A stretch of 25,214 nt of DNA from Deltaproteobacteria bacterium (lineage in GTDB: Bacteria > Desulfobacterota > Syntrophia > Syntrophales > Smithellaceae): the NCBI GenBank assembly GCA_009668925.1, contig SBEK01000039.1:1-25214 (forward strand). Direction: 5' to 3'. Position numbers and translations under genes: made by a program. Below the pieces are notes generated by a model. It did not search any database. It was not told the origin of the DNA and saw only the letters and a list, made by a program, of their open reading frames with translations. Shown piece by piece: positions 1 to 8,168 of the stretch (position 1 is its first letter; each line of letters opens with the position of its first letter).

Positions 1-684
1 CCCCAGTCCCGGCGCCCGGGCAAGTGCCATGAGCGCGGCCTCGATGGCGAGCGTTCCGCTGCCGCACATCGGATTGATGAACGGCGCGCCGCCCTTCCAT
101 CCCGTGGCCATAATCAAGGCGGCCGCCAGGGTTTCCTGCATCGGAGCCATAAGCGGAATCTTGCGGTAGCCGCGCATGGAGAGGCGCTCCCCTGACGTGT
201 CGATATAAACCATGGCCTGGTCGTTGCGCCAGTAGACATGGATAACGGCCCTGTCTTTTTCCGGTCCGGAATCAGGCCGGATGCCGGTCTTTTCACGGAT
301 TTTGTCCACGATGGCGTCTTTGGCTTTAAGGTTAGCAAAGCGCGAATCCGTGACCAGCGGATTATCCACGACGGACGTGACGCAAACATAGGCGTCGGGT
401 CCGGAGTCGAAAAGAAGCGTTTCCCAGGGCAGGGCGTGGATCTGTTCATAGAGAGCGCCGGGCGAAATCACCTTGAAGATCTGAATCTGATAAAGGACGC
501 GCTGAGCGGTTCTGAGGTAAAGGTTAAGCCGCATCGTGTCCGCGAGCGTGCCTTCGGTGGAAATGGCGGTATCGATTTCATGCAGAACCGGAAAACCCAA
601 AGCCTCGATTTCCGCTTTCAGGTAAGGCGCGACGCCCTTGGGGCAGGTCACCAGAATTCTGTTTTTCTTTTGCCAGATGGACAT
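1..684 (-). CDS. THUMP-domain class I SAM-dependent RNA methyltransferase (5' part; runs off left edge)
   Basis: The frame opens at ATG 684 and stays open to base 1, giving the first 228 residues; the C-terminus lies outside the window. Residues about 1-160 look like the N-terminal ferredoxin-like plus THUMP RNA-binding region of the RlmL/YpsC family, starting with the typical 'RILVTCPKGVAPYLKAEI' pattern. The methyltransferase domain begins near 170 and contains 'NPMCGSGTLAIEAA' (204-217), the SAM-binding motif I of this family. Known relatives methylate guanine (m2G) in 23S rRNA, so a cytosolic role in ribosome maturation is likely. Which base is modified cannot be told without the C-terminal half. 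A GTG four codons upstream of the chosen ATG is possible. It lies downstream of the M48 protease gene on the same strand, 94 bases away. Confidence 0.85.
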   Translation of the reverse strand, partial: MSIWQKKNRILVTCPKGVAPYLKAEIEALGFPVLHEIDTAISTEGTLADTMRLNLYLRTAQRVLYQIQIFKVISPGALYEQIHALPWETLLFDSGPDAYVCVTSVVDNPLVTDSRFANLKAKDAIVDKIREKTGIRPDSGPEKDRAVIHVYWRNDQAMVYIDTSGERLSMRGYRKIPLMAPMQETLAAALIMATGWKGGAPFINPMCGSGTLAIEAALMALARAPGLG

Positions 685-778
685 GGCCGCTCTTAACACA
701 CCCCATGGAGCTTGGCAATGCAAATCAAGATGAAAGGATCCGGAAACGGCTATTTCAAGGCGTTTGAGCGGGAGTTGC

Positions 779-2785
779 TCAGGCCGCAGCGGATTTGGGC
801 GCGCCGGCCGCAAACGGCGGCAGCGGGCATTCCAGGGCAAGCGCGATCACTCTCAGCAGCTCTCCCTCGTCGGCGGTGATCACGGCATCGTCGAAAGCGC
901 AGTGCGCTGAGGCGTCGATGACGGATTCCCTGATCTTGAAGGACGCGTCGCCCAGATGCGTGAGTGCGTTATGGACCCGGGCATAGGAAAGGTTTTCGTT
1001 AAAAGAAAAAACAGGCTTGCGGGCGGCGAGTTCCGGAATTCTGGCCAGGCCCGCCCCAAATGCGTGCTCCGCCTTCGCCCGGTCGTCGACGTGGCCGGCC
1101 GAAGCCAGCGCGCCAAGCAGAACGACAATATCCAGACCCACTTTGGAAAAAGAAAACACCGTGATGCTTTTGAAGAGGTTCTCCGCCGGATTAAGGCAGG
1201 TATTGAGAATCCACAAAACGGATAATTCAAAAAGACTGACACAACCGTCCGCGTTGACGAAAGACTGGAGGACCAGAAGAAAATTTCTTTTTTCCATGCT
1301 CGTTAATCCCCGGAGGGCCGGTACGGCAAGTTCGATGAGCGGTAAGCGCAGATTGCGGCCGAGTCCGGACAATTGTCCGGCCAGGGCCGAGACGCTCTGG
1401 GTCTGTCCCTGCAGGATCATCACTCTGTCCAGAGCCGATTCCTGAGCCGCACGGCAGGCGGCGTCCCGGTCCATCAAAAGGGCGTAAATGACGCAAGCCG
1501 CGCCCTCGGGGGTTTGCAGGAGGCGGGTGATTTCTTCCGGGATGGCCGAGAGAATCCTCCGGCTTTGCTCGATATGTTCCATCTTCGGCTGACCGACCCG
1601 GGTGACAACGTCTGCGGGAACAGCGGCCAGAAGCGGAGATCCCGGAGGAATATGGAGCGGCGTTTGGCGAAGAGAAGTTCCCCAGAAAGGGGTTTTGTAT
1701 CCGCTCTGGGGCTCCGGCTGCTCCTCTGCGACCCGCACGAATTTCCCGTCAAACGAAGGATCCAGAAGCCGGATGCGGTCGATAAGCGGCGGGTGCGTGG
1801 CGAGAAATGAAAAGAGCCGGCTTTGGTGAATCTCGGAGAAAAACAGATGACTGGCCTGAAGCGCTTCCGGCGATTGAATGTTCGAGCCAAAGGCGGAGCC
1901 GCCGATCTTCTTCAGCGCTCCCGCCAATCCCAGAGGATTGCGGGTAAACTGAACGGCAGAGGCATCGGCGAGGAATTCCCGCTGCCGCGATATCGCGCAC
2001 TGCAGCAGCCTTCCCGTAAACGTTCCGATGTAGCCGATCACCATGAGGCTTAAGCCTCCCGCGATGACCGGAAGACCCATCCGGAAGGAAAGGCGCCCCT
2101 GGGAGACGATCTTCCGGCCCACGATCCCCATAAACAGGATACCGAAAAGGATGCCGATCAACTGAACGTTGAGCCGGGAGTCGCCGTTCAGGATGTGGCT
2201 GAACTCATGACCGATGACGCCCTGCAATTCATCGCGGGTGAGCCTGGTGAGCGCGCCGCGCGTTACCGCCACGGCCGAATCGCTTAACTCAAGCCCGGCG
2301 GCAAAGGCGTTGATATTCCGTTCGCCATCGAGGACATAGATCTGCGGGACGGGAATGCCGGAAGCGATGGCCATTTCTTCAACCACGTTCGTGAGGCGCC
2401 GCTCGGCGGGGTCGGCTGTGGAGGTGCCGATCCTGCGCCCGCCCAGCATCTCGGCAACGGCGCCGCCGCCCTTTTTGAGCGTGCTCATTTTCAGCAGGCT
2501 TGCCGCCAGAATGATCATGACAATGATCATGGACGCAAAAAGGAAAAAGGCCGGGTCAAAAAACGTGAAGTCGGTCAGTCTCCGGTGATATCCCTGCGAC
2601 TGACCGGCGTCGAAGGAGGTATACGCCTGCGTCCCGATATATAAATACCAGACGAACCGGATCGCCAGGGTCGTAACCAGAACAATCACAGCCACCGCAA
2701 TCACAAACCCGGTGATCTGATTGCGGCAGTTTCGGCGCGCTTTACGCTGCCTTGCAAAAAAATTAGTCGGTCGGTTGGCGGTCAT
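779..2785 (-). CDS. M48 family membrane zinc metalloprotease
   Basis: 668 residues. Transmembrane segments are predicted at about 24-46, 79-98, 207-222 and 238-262. The zinc-protease motif HEFSH is at 193-197, with the third zinc ligand expected at E270 in 'REFLADASA' (269-277), so the active site looks complete. 'HPPLIDRIRLL' after the catalytic domain is also typical of M48 proteases. The region after about 400 is a long, mostly helical extension with a 'DGCVSLFELSVL' pattern; similar extensions occur in M48 proteins paired with LemA. HtpX-like M48 enzymes degrade damaged or misfolded membrane proteins, and such a role is inferred here. The gene follows lemA by 32 bases on the same strand, so the two are probably co-transcribed. 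It is much longer than HtpX (about 290 residues), so the name htpX is not used. Confidence 0.9.
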   Translation of the reverse strand: MTANRPTNFFARQRKARRNCRNQITGFVIAVAVIVLVTTLAIRFVWYLYIGTQAYTSFDAGQSQGYHRRLTDFTFFDPAFFLFASMIIVMIILAASLLKMSTLKKGGGAVAEMLGGRRIGTSTADPAERRLTNVVEEMAIASGIPVPQIYVLDGERNINAFAAGLELSDSAVAVTRGALTRLTRDELQGVIGHEFSHILNGDSRLNVQLIGILFGILFMGIVGRKIVSQGRLSFRMGLPVIAGGLSLMVIGYIGTFTGRLLQCAISRQREFLADASAVQFTRNPLGLAGALKKIGGSAFGSNIQSPEALQASHLFFSEIHQSRLFSFLATHPPLIDRIRLLDPSFDGKFVRVAEEQPEPQSGYKTPFWGTSLRQTPLHIPPGSPLLAAVPADVVTRVGQPKMEHIEQSRRILSAIPEEITRLLQTPEGAACVIYALLMDRDAACRAAQESALDRVMILQGQTQSVSALAGQLSGLGRNLRLPLIELAVPALRGLTSMEKRNFLLVLQSFVNADGCVSLFELSVLWILNTCLNPAENLFKSITVFSFSKVGLDIVVLLGALASAGHVDDRAKAEHAFGAGLARIPELAARKPVFSFNENLSYARVHNALTHLGDASFKIRESVIDASAHCAFDDAVITADEGELLRVIALALECPLPPFAAGAPKSAAA

Positions 2786-2817
2786 CTCAATCGTCCATCG
2801 CGGATTTTCGCGAACCC

Positions 2818-3411
2818 TCAGGAGAACGAAACTTTGGGCGCCTGTCGTTCTTCGGCTTTTTCCACGACTTCCAGAAGGGAGGCCGTTTTGAAGTCAAAAG
2901 ATGAGGAGATGACATTGTTGGGGAACTGTTCCCGTTTCGTGTTGTACTCGGTGACGGCGTCGTTGTAGGCCTGCCTGGCGAAACCGATCTTGTTTTCCGT
3001 CGAGGTCAGCTCTTCCATCACGTCGCTGATGGTTTTATTGGCTTTTAAGTCGGGGTAGGATTCCACGACGGCCAGAAGCCGGGAAAGCACGCCGGCCAGC
3101 GACCCTTCGGCCTGGGTCAGCCCCGCCATCGCCTGGGCATTTCCGGGAGAGGCCGCGGCAATTTTGCTCGCGTCAACCGCCGTGTTGCGCGCCTTGATGA
3201 CGGCTTCCAGCGTCCCGCGTTCATGCGCCAGATATCCCTTGGCCGATTCGACCAGGTTGGGAATCAGATCATAGCGGCGTTTCAGTTGAATATCGATTTG
3301 GGTGTAGGCATTCAGGTAAAGATTGCGCAGCGAAACCAGATTGTTGTATATCCCGACCAGATAAAAAGCGACAGCAGCAATAATGACGACCAAAACGATC
3401 AATGGAATCAT
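2818..3411 (-). CDS. lemA: LemA family membrane-anchored protein
   Basis: 197 residues. An N-terminal hydrophobic anchor (about 2-20) is followed by the hallmark 'QIDIQLKRRYDLIPNLVE' (about 39-56) and a long helical periplasmic or extracytoplasmic domain, the standard LemA architecture and length. The biochemical function of the family is not settled. It is very often encoded beside an M48 protease, as here, and may act as a partner or scaffold for it. The start at 3411 is supported by a G-rich Shine-Dalgarno sequence (AAGGGGG) just upstream. It lies 57 bases after proB on the same strand; only a weak hairpin separates them, so read-through from obg-proB is plausible. Confidence 0.93.
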   Translation of the reverse strand: MIPLIVLVVIIAAVAFYLVGIYNNLVSLRNLYLNAYTQIDIQLKRRYDLIPNLVESAKGYLAHERGTLEAVIKARNTAVDASKIAAASPGNAQAMAGLTQAEGSLAGVLSRLLAVVESYPDLKANKTISDVMEELTSTENKIGFARQAYNDAVTEYNTKREQFPNNVISSSFDFKTASLLEVVEKAEERQAPKVSFS

Positions 3412-3430
3412 TTTTTACCCCCTTGTTTAA

Positions 3431-3446
3431 AACGCATGACTGCGTC
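3431..3446 (-). terminator. Weak hairpin between proB and lemA, possible attenuating terminator
   Basis: On the minus strand ACGCA and TGCGT form a 5-bp stem with a 4-base loop, followed by TTTT. The stem is short, so it would at most reduce transcription from proB into lemA. Confidence 0.25.
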
Positions 3447-3468
3447 CGTTAATGATGATGGTATCGGT

Positions 3469-4623
3469 TCAGTTTTTGTTTTTCTTGATGCCGCCCGTGA
3501 TCACCAGGTTATCGCGATGAATCACTTCATCATAATCCTTGTGACCGAGGACGGAAAATATCTGCGGCGTCTTCAACCCGAGGATTTTGCGGATATCGCC
3601 GGCGGAATAATTGACCAGCCCCTTGGCCAGCGGATTGCCCTCGCTGTCCACGCAGGCGACGGGATCCCCCGTGTCAAACTCTCCATCGACCGCCGTAATT
3701 CCTGAAGGCAGCAGGCTTTTGCCTTTGTCCAGAAGGGCCTTTTTGGCGCCGTCATCGATCACCAGCCGGCCGCGGGGGCGAAGCGTAAACGCGATCCAGT
3801 ATTTCCGGCTGGCCAGCCTCGCGGCCTGCGGCAAAAACAGCGTACCGACGGCTTTCCCCGCCATAATGTCCGCAAGGACTTTCTTTTTTTTGCCCGGCGC
3901 GATGATGCAGGGAATGCCGATGGATGTCACTTTCTGGGCCGCCATGATTTTGCTCTTCATGCCGCCGGTGCCCACGGAGGATGTCTCCGACGTGGCCGCC
4001 GCTTCGATCTCTTCGGTGATTTCGCAGACGAGGGGGATCAGCTTGGCTCTTTTGGACTGCGACGGGTTGCAGTCGAAGAGCCCGTCGGTTGCCGTTAAAT
4101 TGATGAATAAGTCCGCCTCGATGATATTGGCGATCATGGCGGCGAGATTGTCGTTGTCGCCGAATTTGATTTCATCGACGGCCACGGAGTCGTTTTCATT
4201 GATGATCGGCGTGATGTGCCAGTCCATGAGGGTTGAAAGCGTGTTGCGGATGTTGATGTAGCGCTGCCGGTCCGTCAGGTCGGAAAGGGTGAGCAGAATC
4301 TGGCCGACATAGAGGTTGTTTCTTTCAAAGGCCTTGGAATAGACGCGCATGAGCCGGCTCTGGCCGATGGCGGCCGCCGCCTGTTTTTCAGGAATGCTTT
4401 TCAATTTGCCCGTGATGCCGAGACGATGCTTGCCCGAAGCGATCGCCCCGGACGTGACGAGCACGATCGAAAATCCGCGGCGCGTCAGATCGCACATTTC
4501 CTGCGCCAGGGCGTCGATGATTTTCAGGTCCAGGCCGTCCTGACCGGTCAGCACCGCAGAACCGATTTTGATGAGGATTTTCTTTACCGGGGCGAGCGTT
4601 TCCAGGCGGCTGTTATGATTCAT
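3469..4623 (-). CDS. proB: Glutamate 5-kinase (proline biosynthesis, with PUA domain)
   Basis: 384 residues, the usual length for bacterial ProB with a C-terminal PUA domain. The amino-acid-kinase domain (about 10-265) shows 'KIGSAVLT' near the N-terminus, 'LVTSGAIASG', the substrate-binding stretch 'NENDSVAVDEIKFGDND' and 'VGTGGMKSKI'. The region about 280-370 matches the PUA fold. The enzyme phosphorylates the gamma-carboxyl of glutamate with ATP, the first committed step of proline synthesis, and is usually feedback-inhibited by proline. The start codon overlaps the stop codon of obg (ATGA, 4620-4623), which suggests translational coupling. The next pathway gene, proA, is not in the window. 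Confidence 0.96.
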   Translation of the reverse strand: MNHNSRLETLAPVKKILIKIGSAVLTGQDGLDLKIIDALAQEMCDLTRRGFSIVLVTSGAIASGKHRLGITGKLKSIPEKQAAAAIGQSRLMRVYSKAFERNNLYVGQILLTLSDLTDRQRYINIRNTLSTLMDWHITPIINENDSVAVDEIKFGDNDNLAAMIANIIEADLFINLTATDGLFDCNPSQSKRAKLIPLVCEITEEIEAAATSETSSVGTGGMKSKIMAAQKVTSIGIPCIIAPGKKKKVLADIMAGKAVGTLFLPQAARLASRKYWIAFTLRPRGRLVIDDGAKKALLDKGKSLLPSGITAVDGEFDTGDPVACVDSEGNPLAKGLVNYSAGDIRKILGLKTPQIFSVLGHKDYDEVIHRDNLVITGGIKKNKN

Positions 4624-5636
4624 GTCTCATCGGATGTTGTGCTGTTTAAGAGGGTCACAATCTTTCTTAAAATGTCCTGCAATCCTTCGCCTGTGGCAGC
4701 GGAAAACGGATACAGCATTATCCCTTTTTTTGCAAATTGCGCAACTGATTTTTTGACTTTTTCCCGCACCGCGGGCAGGTCAATCTTGTTGAGGCAGACG
4801 ACCTGGGGCTTGGCAAGCAACTGCGGACTATAGAGCCCCAGTTCTTTATTGATCGCCGTGAAATTCTTCCAGGCGTCGGTGTGGGGCTCTTCGGAGATGT
4901 CAATGAGATGCAGGAGCAGGGAAGTCCGTTCCACGTGGCGCAGGAACTGGATGCCCATGCCCTGTCCTTCGTGGGCGCCGGCGATCAGGCCGGGGATATC
5001 CGCCACGACGAAACTCGGACTCTCTCCGAATTTAACCACCCCCAGATGCGGGGTCAGTGTGGTAAAGGGATAGTCGGCAATTTTCGGGCGGGCCGCCGAG
5101 ACCCGCGAGATAAAAGTCGATTTGCCGGCGTTGGGGAAGCCGACGAGACCCACATCCGCCAGGAGTTTCAATTCCAGAATAAGCGTCCGCTCCTCGCCTT
5201 CCATGCCCTCCTGGGCAAAGCGCGGCGTCTGGTGGGTCGACGTCTTGAAATGGGCGTTGCCCTTGCCGCCGATCCCCCCTTTGGCCACGATAAAGGTTTG
5301 CCCCAGTTGGGAAAGATCAGCCAGAATCTCTCCGCTTGCCGCGTCTTTCACGATCGTTCCGGGCGGAACAATGACTTCCAGATCCTCGGCACTGCGGCCG
5401 GTGCGATTATTGCCCGAGCCATGGCCGCCGTTCTTGGCGAGTTGATGCTGCTGATACTTCAAATCCAGGAGGGTATGGTGACTCCTGGCTGCGCGGAAAA
5501 TGACGTCACCGCCCTTGCCGCCGTCGCCGCCGTCGGGGCCGCCCCTGGGAACGAACTTCTCCCGCCGGAAGCTCACGCATCCCGCGCCGCCGTGTCCGCC
5601 CCTGACGTATATTTTTGCTTCATCAACAAATTTCAT
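4620..5636 (-). CDS. obg: GTPase Obg/CgtA (ribosome assembly)
   Basis: 338 residues. Residues 1-158 are the glycine-rich Obg fold ('GGHGGAGCVSFRREKFVPRG' near the start). The G domain follows with G1 GFPNAGKS (166-173), G3 DIPG (213-216), G4 NKID (283-286) and G5 SAATGEG (312-318). No C-terminal OCT domain is present, as in many proteobacterial Obg proteins. Obg is an essential, slowly hydrolysing GTPase that binds the 50S subunit and links ribosome assembly to growth and stringent control. It sits directly downstream of rplU-rpmA, the classic arrangement, but behind a terminator-like hairpin. Its Shine-Dalgarno sequence is weak. It overlaps proB by four bases. Confidence 0.97.
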   Translation of the reverse strand: MKFVDEAKIYVRGGHGGAGCVSFRREKFVPRGGPDGGDGGKGGDVIFRAARSHHTLLDLKYQQHQLAKNGGHGSGNNRTGRSAEDLEVIVPPGTIVKDAASGEILADLSQLGQTFIVAKGGIGGKGNAHFKTSTHQTPRFAQEGMEGEERTLILELKLLADVGLVGFPNAGKSTFISRVSAARPKIADYPFTTLTPHLGVVKFGESPSFVVADIPGLIAGAHEGQGMGIQFLRHVERTSLLLHLIDISEEPHTDAWKNFTAINKELGLYSPQLLAKPQVVCLNKIDLPAVREKVKKSVAQFAKKGIMLYPFSAATGEGLQDILRKIVTLLNSTTSDET

Positions 5637-5657
5637 AAAATTTTATCCGTCGCTCGG

Positions 5658-5690
5658 GCAGGGAACGGCCGCGACCTTTTCCTTCCCTGC
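5658..5690 (-). promoter_or_regulatory. Hairpin in the obg leader
   Basis: GCAGGGAA (5658-5665) and TTCCCTGC (5683-5690) are perfect 8-bp complements around a 17-base loop, ending about 21 bases before the obg start codon. It lies between the rpmA terminator and obg, so any transcript entering obg would carry it just upstream of a weak ribosome-binding site. A regulatory role is inference. Confidence 0.35.
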
Positions 5691-5696
5691 AAAAAC

Positions 5697-5721
5697 AAAA
5701 GGCGCTGGTGAAGCGCCTTTT
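5697..5721 (-). terminator. Intrinsic terminator after rpmA
   Basis: A perfect 10-bp stem (AAAAGGCGCT with AGCGCCTTTT) around a 5-base loop. On the minus strand the second arm runs into TTTTGTTTTT. It begins 27 bases after the rpmA stop codon and should end most rplU-rpmA transcripts, or at least lower expression of obg. Confidence 0.85.
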
Positions 5722-5748
5722 GCAATATCCAGTATCGGAATTTTTCTT

Positions 5749-6006
5749 TTACGCCGCCGCGTAGACGCTGACCTTTTTACGGGTCTTGTCGAGCCGCTCA
5801 TATTTAACGAAACCGTTGATGAGCGAAAACAATGTGAAGTCTTTGCCCATGCCCACGTTGGTGCCCGGATGAATTTTTGTGCCTACCTGCCGCACGATAA
5901 TGGATCCCGCGTGAATTTGTTCACCGCCGTATACTTTGACGCCGCGTCGCTGCGAATTGGAGTCTCTACCGTTGCGGGAGCTTCCCTGACCTTTTTTATG
6001 TGCCAT
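5749..6006 (-). CDS. rpmA: 50S ribosomal protein L27
   Basis: 85 residues, standard L27 length. It starts '[20 protein letters not shown]', the typical N-terminus, which reaches toward the peptidyl-transferase centre, and continues with the conserved '[15 protein letters not shown]'. There is no N-terminal cleavage extension of the Firmicutes type. It follows rplU by 12 bases, with GGAGG in the gap as its ribosome-binding site. Confidence 0.98.
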   Translation of the reverse strand: MAHKKGQGSSRNGRDSNSQRRGVKVYGGEQIHAGSIIVRQVGTKIHPGTNVGMGKDFTLFSLINGFVKYERLDKTRKKVSVYAAA

Positions 6007-6018
6007 GATGTCCTCCGC

Positions 6019-6330
6019 CTATATCGAAATCTTCTTTATTTTCATGCTGGTTAGTTCCTGACGATGGCCGGTCTTCTTTTTGTACCCCTTGCGTTTCTTA
6101 TATTTGCCGATAAGGAGTTTGGGGCCTTTGGTCTGGGTAACGATTTCACCTACCACCCGGGCGCCTTCCACAAAAGGTTTGCCGATTTTAACGGTGTCAT
6201 CGCCGGATACCATCAGTACTTCGTTAAAAACAACCTCGGTTCCCTTGTCACCGGCGAGTTTTTCTACGGACAAAACATCGCCTTCACTGACCTTGTGTTG
6301 TTTAGCTCCTGTTTTTATGATTGCGTACAT
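6019..6330 (-). CDS. rplU: 50S ribosomal protein L21
   Basis: 103 residues, the normal length for L21. It shows '[18 protein letters not shown]' at the N-terminus and a basic '[16 protein letters not shown]' stretch near the C-terminus, both family hallmarks. L21 binds 23S rRNA in the large subunit. It is the first gene of the rplU-rpmA unit; AGGA upstream of the ATG serves as ribosome-binding site and a consensus-like promoter lies about 35-60 bases upstream. Confidence 0.98.
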   Translation of the reverse strand: MYAIIKTGAKQHKVSEGDVLSVEKLAGDKGTEVVFNEVLMVSGDDTVKIGKPFVEGARVVGEIVTQTKGPKLLIGKYKKRKGYKKKTGHRQELTSMKIKKISI

Positions 6331-6362
6331 ATACTTATCCTTAGTTAGCGTTAAGACTGGAG

Positions 6363-6391
6363 CTTATAGACAAATTGTTCCCGTTTGTCAA
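6363..6391 (-). promoter_or_regulatory. sigma70-type promoter of rplU-rpmA
   Basis: On the minus strand TTGACA (6391-6386) is separated by exactly 17 bases from TATAAG (6368-6363). Transcription would start near 6356, leaving a leader of only about 26 bases. Confidence 0.82.
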
Positions 6392-6457
6392 TAGAATTTA
6401 GCGCTCTGAAATAATATTTTCCTAAGAGACAATCGGATACATATTTGGTATACGAAT

Positions 6458-6484
6458 TAAGATATGGTTTTGATATGCCGATAT
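6458..6484 (+). promoter_or_regulatory. sigma28 (FliA)-like promoter upstream of the tandem chemoreceptors
   Basis: TAAG (6458-6461), 15 bases, then GCCGATAT (6477-6484). The enterobacterial flagellar sigma28 consensus is TAAA-N15-GCCGATAA, so this matches 3 of 4 and 7 of 8 bases with ideal spacing. It lies about 125 bases before the first receptor start. A second GCCGATAT at 6547-6554 lacks a -35 element. Confidence 0.55.
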
Positions 6485-6608
6485 GTACCAAGATGTTATT
6501 TTAGGATGCTTTTTATAAACAAAAGGGTCGGCCGCAGCGTAAAATGGCCGATATTTTTATTGAATGATGCAATTCTCTAACGGATCAGCACGGGGTAAAT
6601 GAATTGAA

Positions 6609-8168
6609 ATGATCGGGCAAATGAAATTGAGCGGGAAATTAGGCGGAGCTTTCGGGTTCGTGGCGCTGATGCTTCTCGTCGGCGGAATCGTCGGAACTTT
6701 CGGAATATCTCAGATTTCTGGCAAGCTCCGGCATATTTCCGAAACCAGCCATCCGGCTACGTATCATATCGGCATTATTTCTGAAAATCAACTAAAGAGC
6801 CAGCAGCTCTGCCATTCCCTTCTGGTGCCGGAAACGTTCAACCATGCCGGCGAAAAAGAAAAGCAGCTGAAAAGCCTTGAGGATGCCCTGGGACGGGCGG
6901 AAGTATCGTGGAAGCAGTATGAACACCTTTCCCGGTCTGAGGCCGCCGCTTCCATCTGGAAGAATCTGAATCCGGCCTGGGAATCCTGGAAAAACGCGGA
7001 GCGCGACTTTGTCCGACTGGTCCGGGAAGGCAAGAGAGAAGAGGCCCTCGGCATGCTTAACGCCCAGCTTGGTCAATCGTTTAACGCCAGCCGGAAACTG
7101 CTTACGGATTTGTCGGATGCCAATGTGCGGCAGGCGACGGAAGCGGGGAAGACCGGAGTGACTCTTGCCTGGTGGCTGAAGACGGCGGCGCTCATAGGGA
7201 CGCTCATCGGAATTGCCATCGCCTGCGTGTTCGGTTTTTATTTTGCCGGGTCCATTACCCGCCCCATCCAAAAAGTCATTGCCAAACTCAAAGAGACATC
7301 GGATCAGTTTGGCGAAGCGGCCTCGCAGATTGCGGATTCCAGCAACCATCTGGCCCAGGGGACTTCCCATCAGTCATCCGCCGTTGAAGAAGCATTTTTT
7401 GTCGTCAATGAGCTGGCGGCGGACAATTACGCGCACAACGAAGCCGTCCAGAAACTGAGAAAAGAGACACATGGCGCGCACAATGTGCTCGAAGACATGC
7501 AGCAGAACGTCCGGGTGACGGCAGAGACGATGACGGACATTAAAGCCTCCAGCGAAGAAGCATCCGGGATCCTTCGTCATATTGAGAAAATCGCATTTCA
7601 GACGAATCTGCTCGCGCTCAATGCGTCGGTGGAGGCGGCACGGGCGGGCGAAGTGGGCGCCGGATTCGCCGTGGTGGCCGACGAAGTCCGCAATCTGGCG
7701 GTGCGGTCCGCCGAAGCGGCGAAAGAGACGACACAGTTGATCGGCACAACGGTTGACGCCATTTATAACGGGGCCAAACTCGTGGAGTCGGCAACGGAGA
7801 ATTTTGAACAGTATAGAGCCCTGGCCAATGAATTTATCGCCATTCTGGACCGCGTCGCCAATTTATGCCAGGAGCGGATGCCGAAATTCCAGCAGATTAA
7901 AAAATCCATGGAAGAAATCAATCATATCGTACAGGAGAATGCCGCCAGTGCGGAACAGGCCGCCGCCTCCGCCGAAGAAATGACGGCCCAGTGCGAAGCC
8001 ATGAGGCAATACATCCGTGATCTTTCCGACGTTGTCGGACAGATCACGAACGGCGAAGCGCCGGCCTTGCCTTTTTCGCGGTCCGACCGGCCGAAGCTTC
8101 CGCCGCCGGGAGCCGGCGGGAAATTTTCATTGCCCCTCACCGGTCCCATCGAGGAGGCCCGGCCATGA
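6609..8168 (+). CDS. Methyl-accepting chemotaxis protein (first of a tandem pair)
   Basis: 519 residues. TM1 is at about 11-33. A mostly helical periplasmic sensor of four-helix-bundle type follows (about 34-185), then TM2 at about 190-213. After TM2 comes '[10 protein letters not shown]', but the GDL...DEIG half of a normal HAMP domain is missing and the chain passes straight into the cytoplasmic coiled coil. The signalling tip at about 346-384 is canonical ([35 protein letters not shown]), so CheA/CheW coupling is expected. The C-terminal tail is Pro/Gly-rich with no NWETF-type pentapeptide. An alternative ATG at 6621 gives a start (MKLSGKL) more like its paralogue. It overlaps the next receptor by four bases. 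The ligand is unknown. Confidence 0.9.
   Translation: MIGQMKLSGKLGGAFGFVALMLLVGGIVGTFGISQISGKLRHISETSHPATYHIGIISENQLKSQQLCHSLLVPETFNHAGEKEKQLKSLEDALGRAEVSWKQYEHLSRSEAAASIWKNLNPAWESWKNAERDFVRLVREGKREEALGMLNAQLGQSFNASRKLLTDLSDANVRQATEAGKTGVTLAWWLKTAALIGTLIGIAIACVFGFYFAGSITRPIQKVIAKLKETSDQFGEAASQIADSSNHLAQGTSHQSSAVEEAFFVVNELAADNYAHNEAVQKLRKETHGAHNVLEDMQQNVRVTAETMTDIKASSEEASGILRHIEKIAFQTNLLALNASVEAARAGEVGAGFAVVADEVRNLAVRSAEAAKETTQLIGTTVDAIYNGAKLVESATENFEQYRALANEFIAILDRVANLCQERMPKFQQIKKSMEEINHIVQENAASAEQAAASAEEMTAQCEAMRQYIRDLSDVVGQITNGEAPALPFSRSDRPKLPPPGAGGKFSLPLTGPIEEARP

Noticed and set aside
238..696. Plus-strand open frame of 152 codons
   Set aside because: It is antisense to the THUMP methyltransferase gene, has no domain, and the minus-strand frame shows clear family motifs.
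6331..6362. L21 leader-type ribosomal protein regulatory RNA
   Set aside because: The strong promoter at 6363-6391 leaves a leader of only about 26 bases, too short for the known structured leader.
6547..6554. Second GCCGATAT as another sigma28 promoter
   Set aside because: No TAAA-like element lies at 14-16 bases upstream; the copy at 6477-6484 has one at exact spacing.
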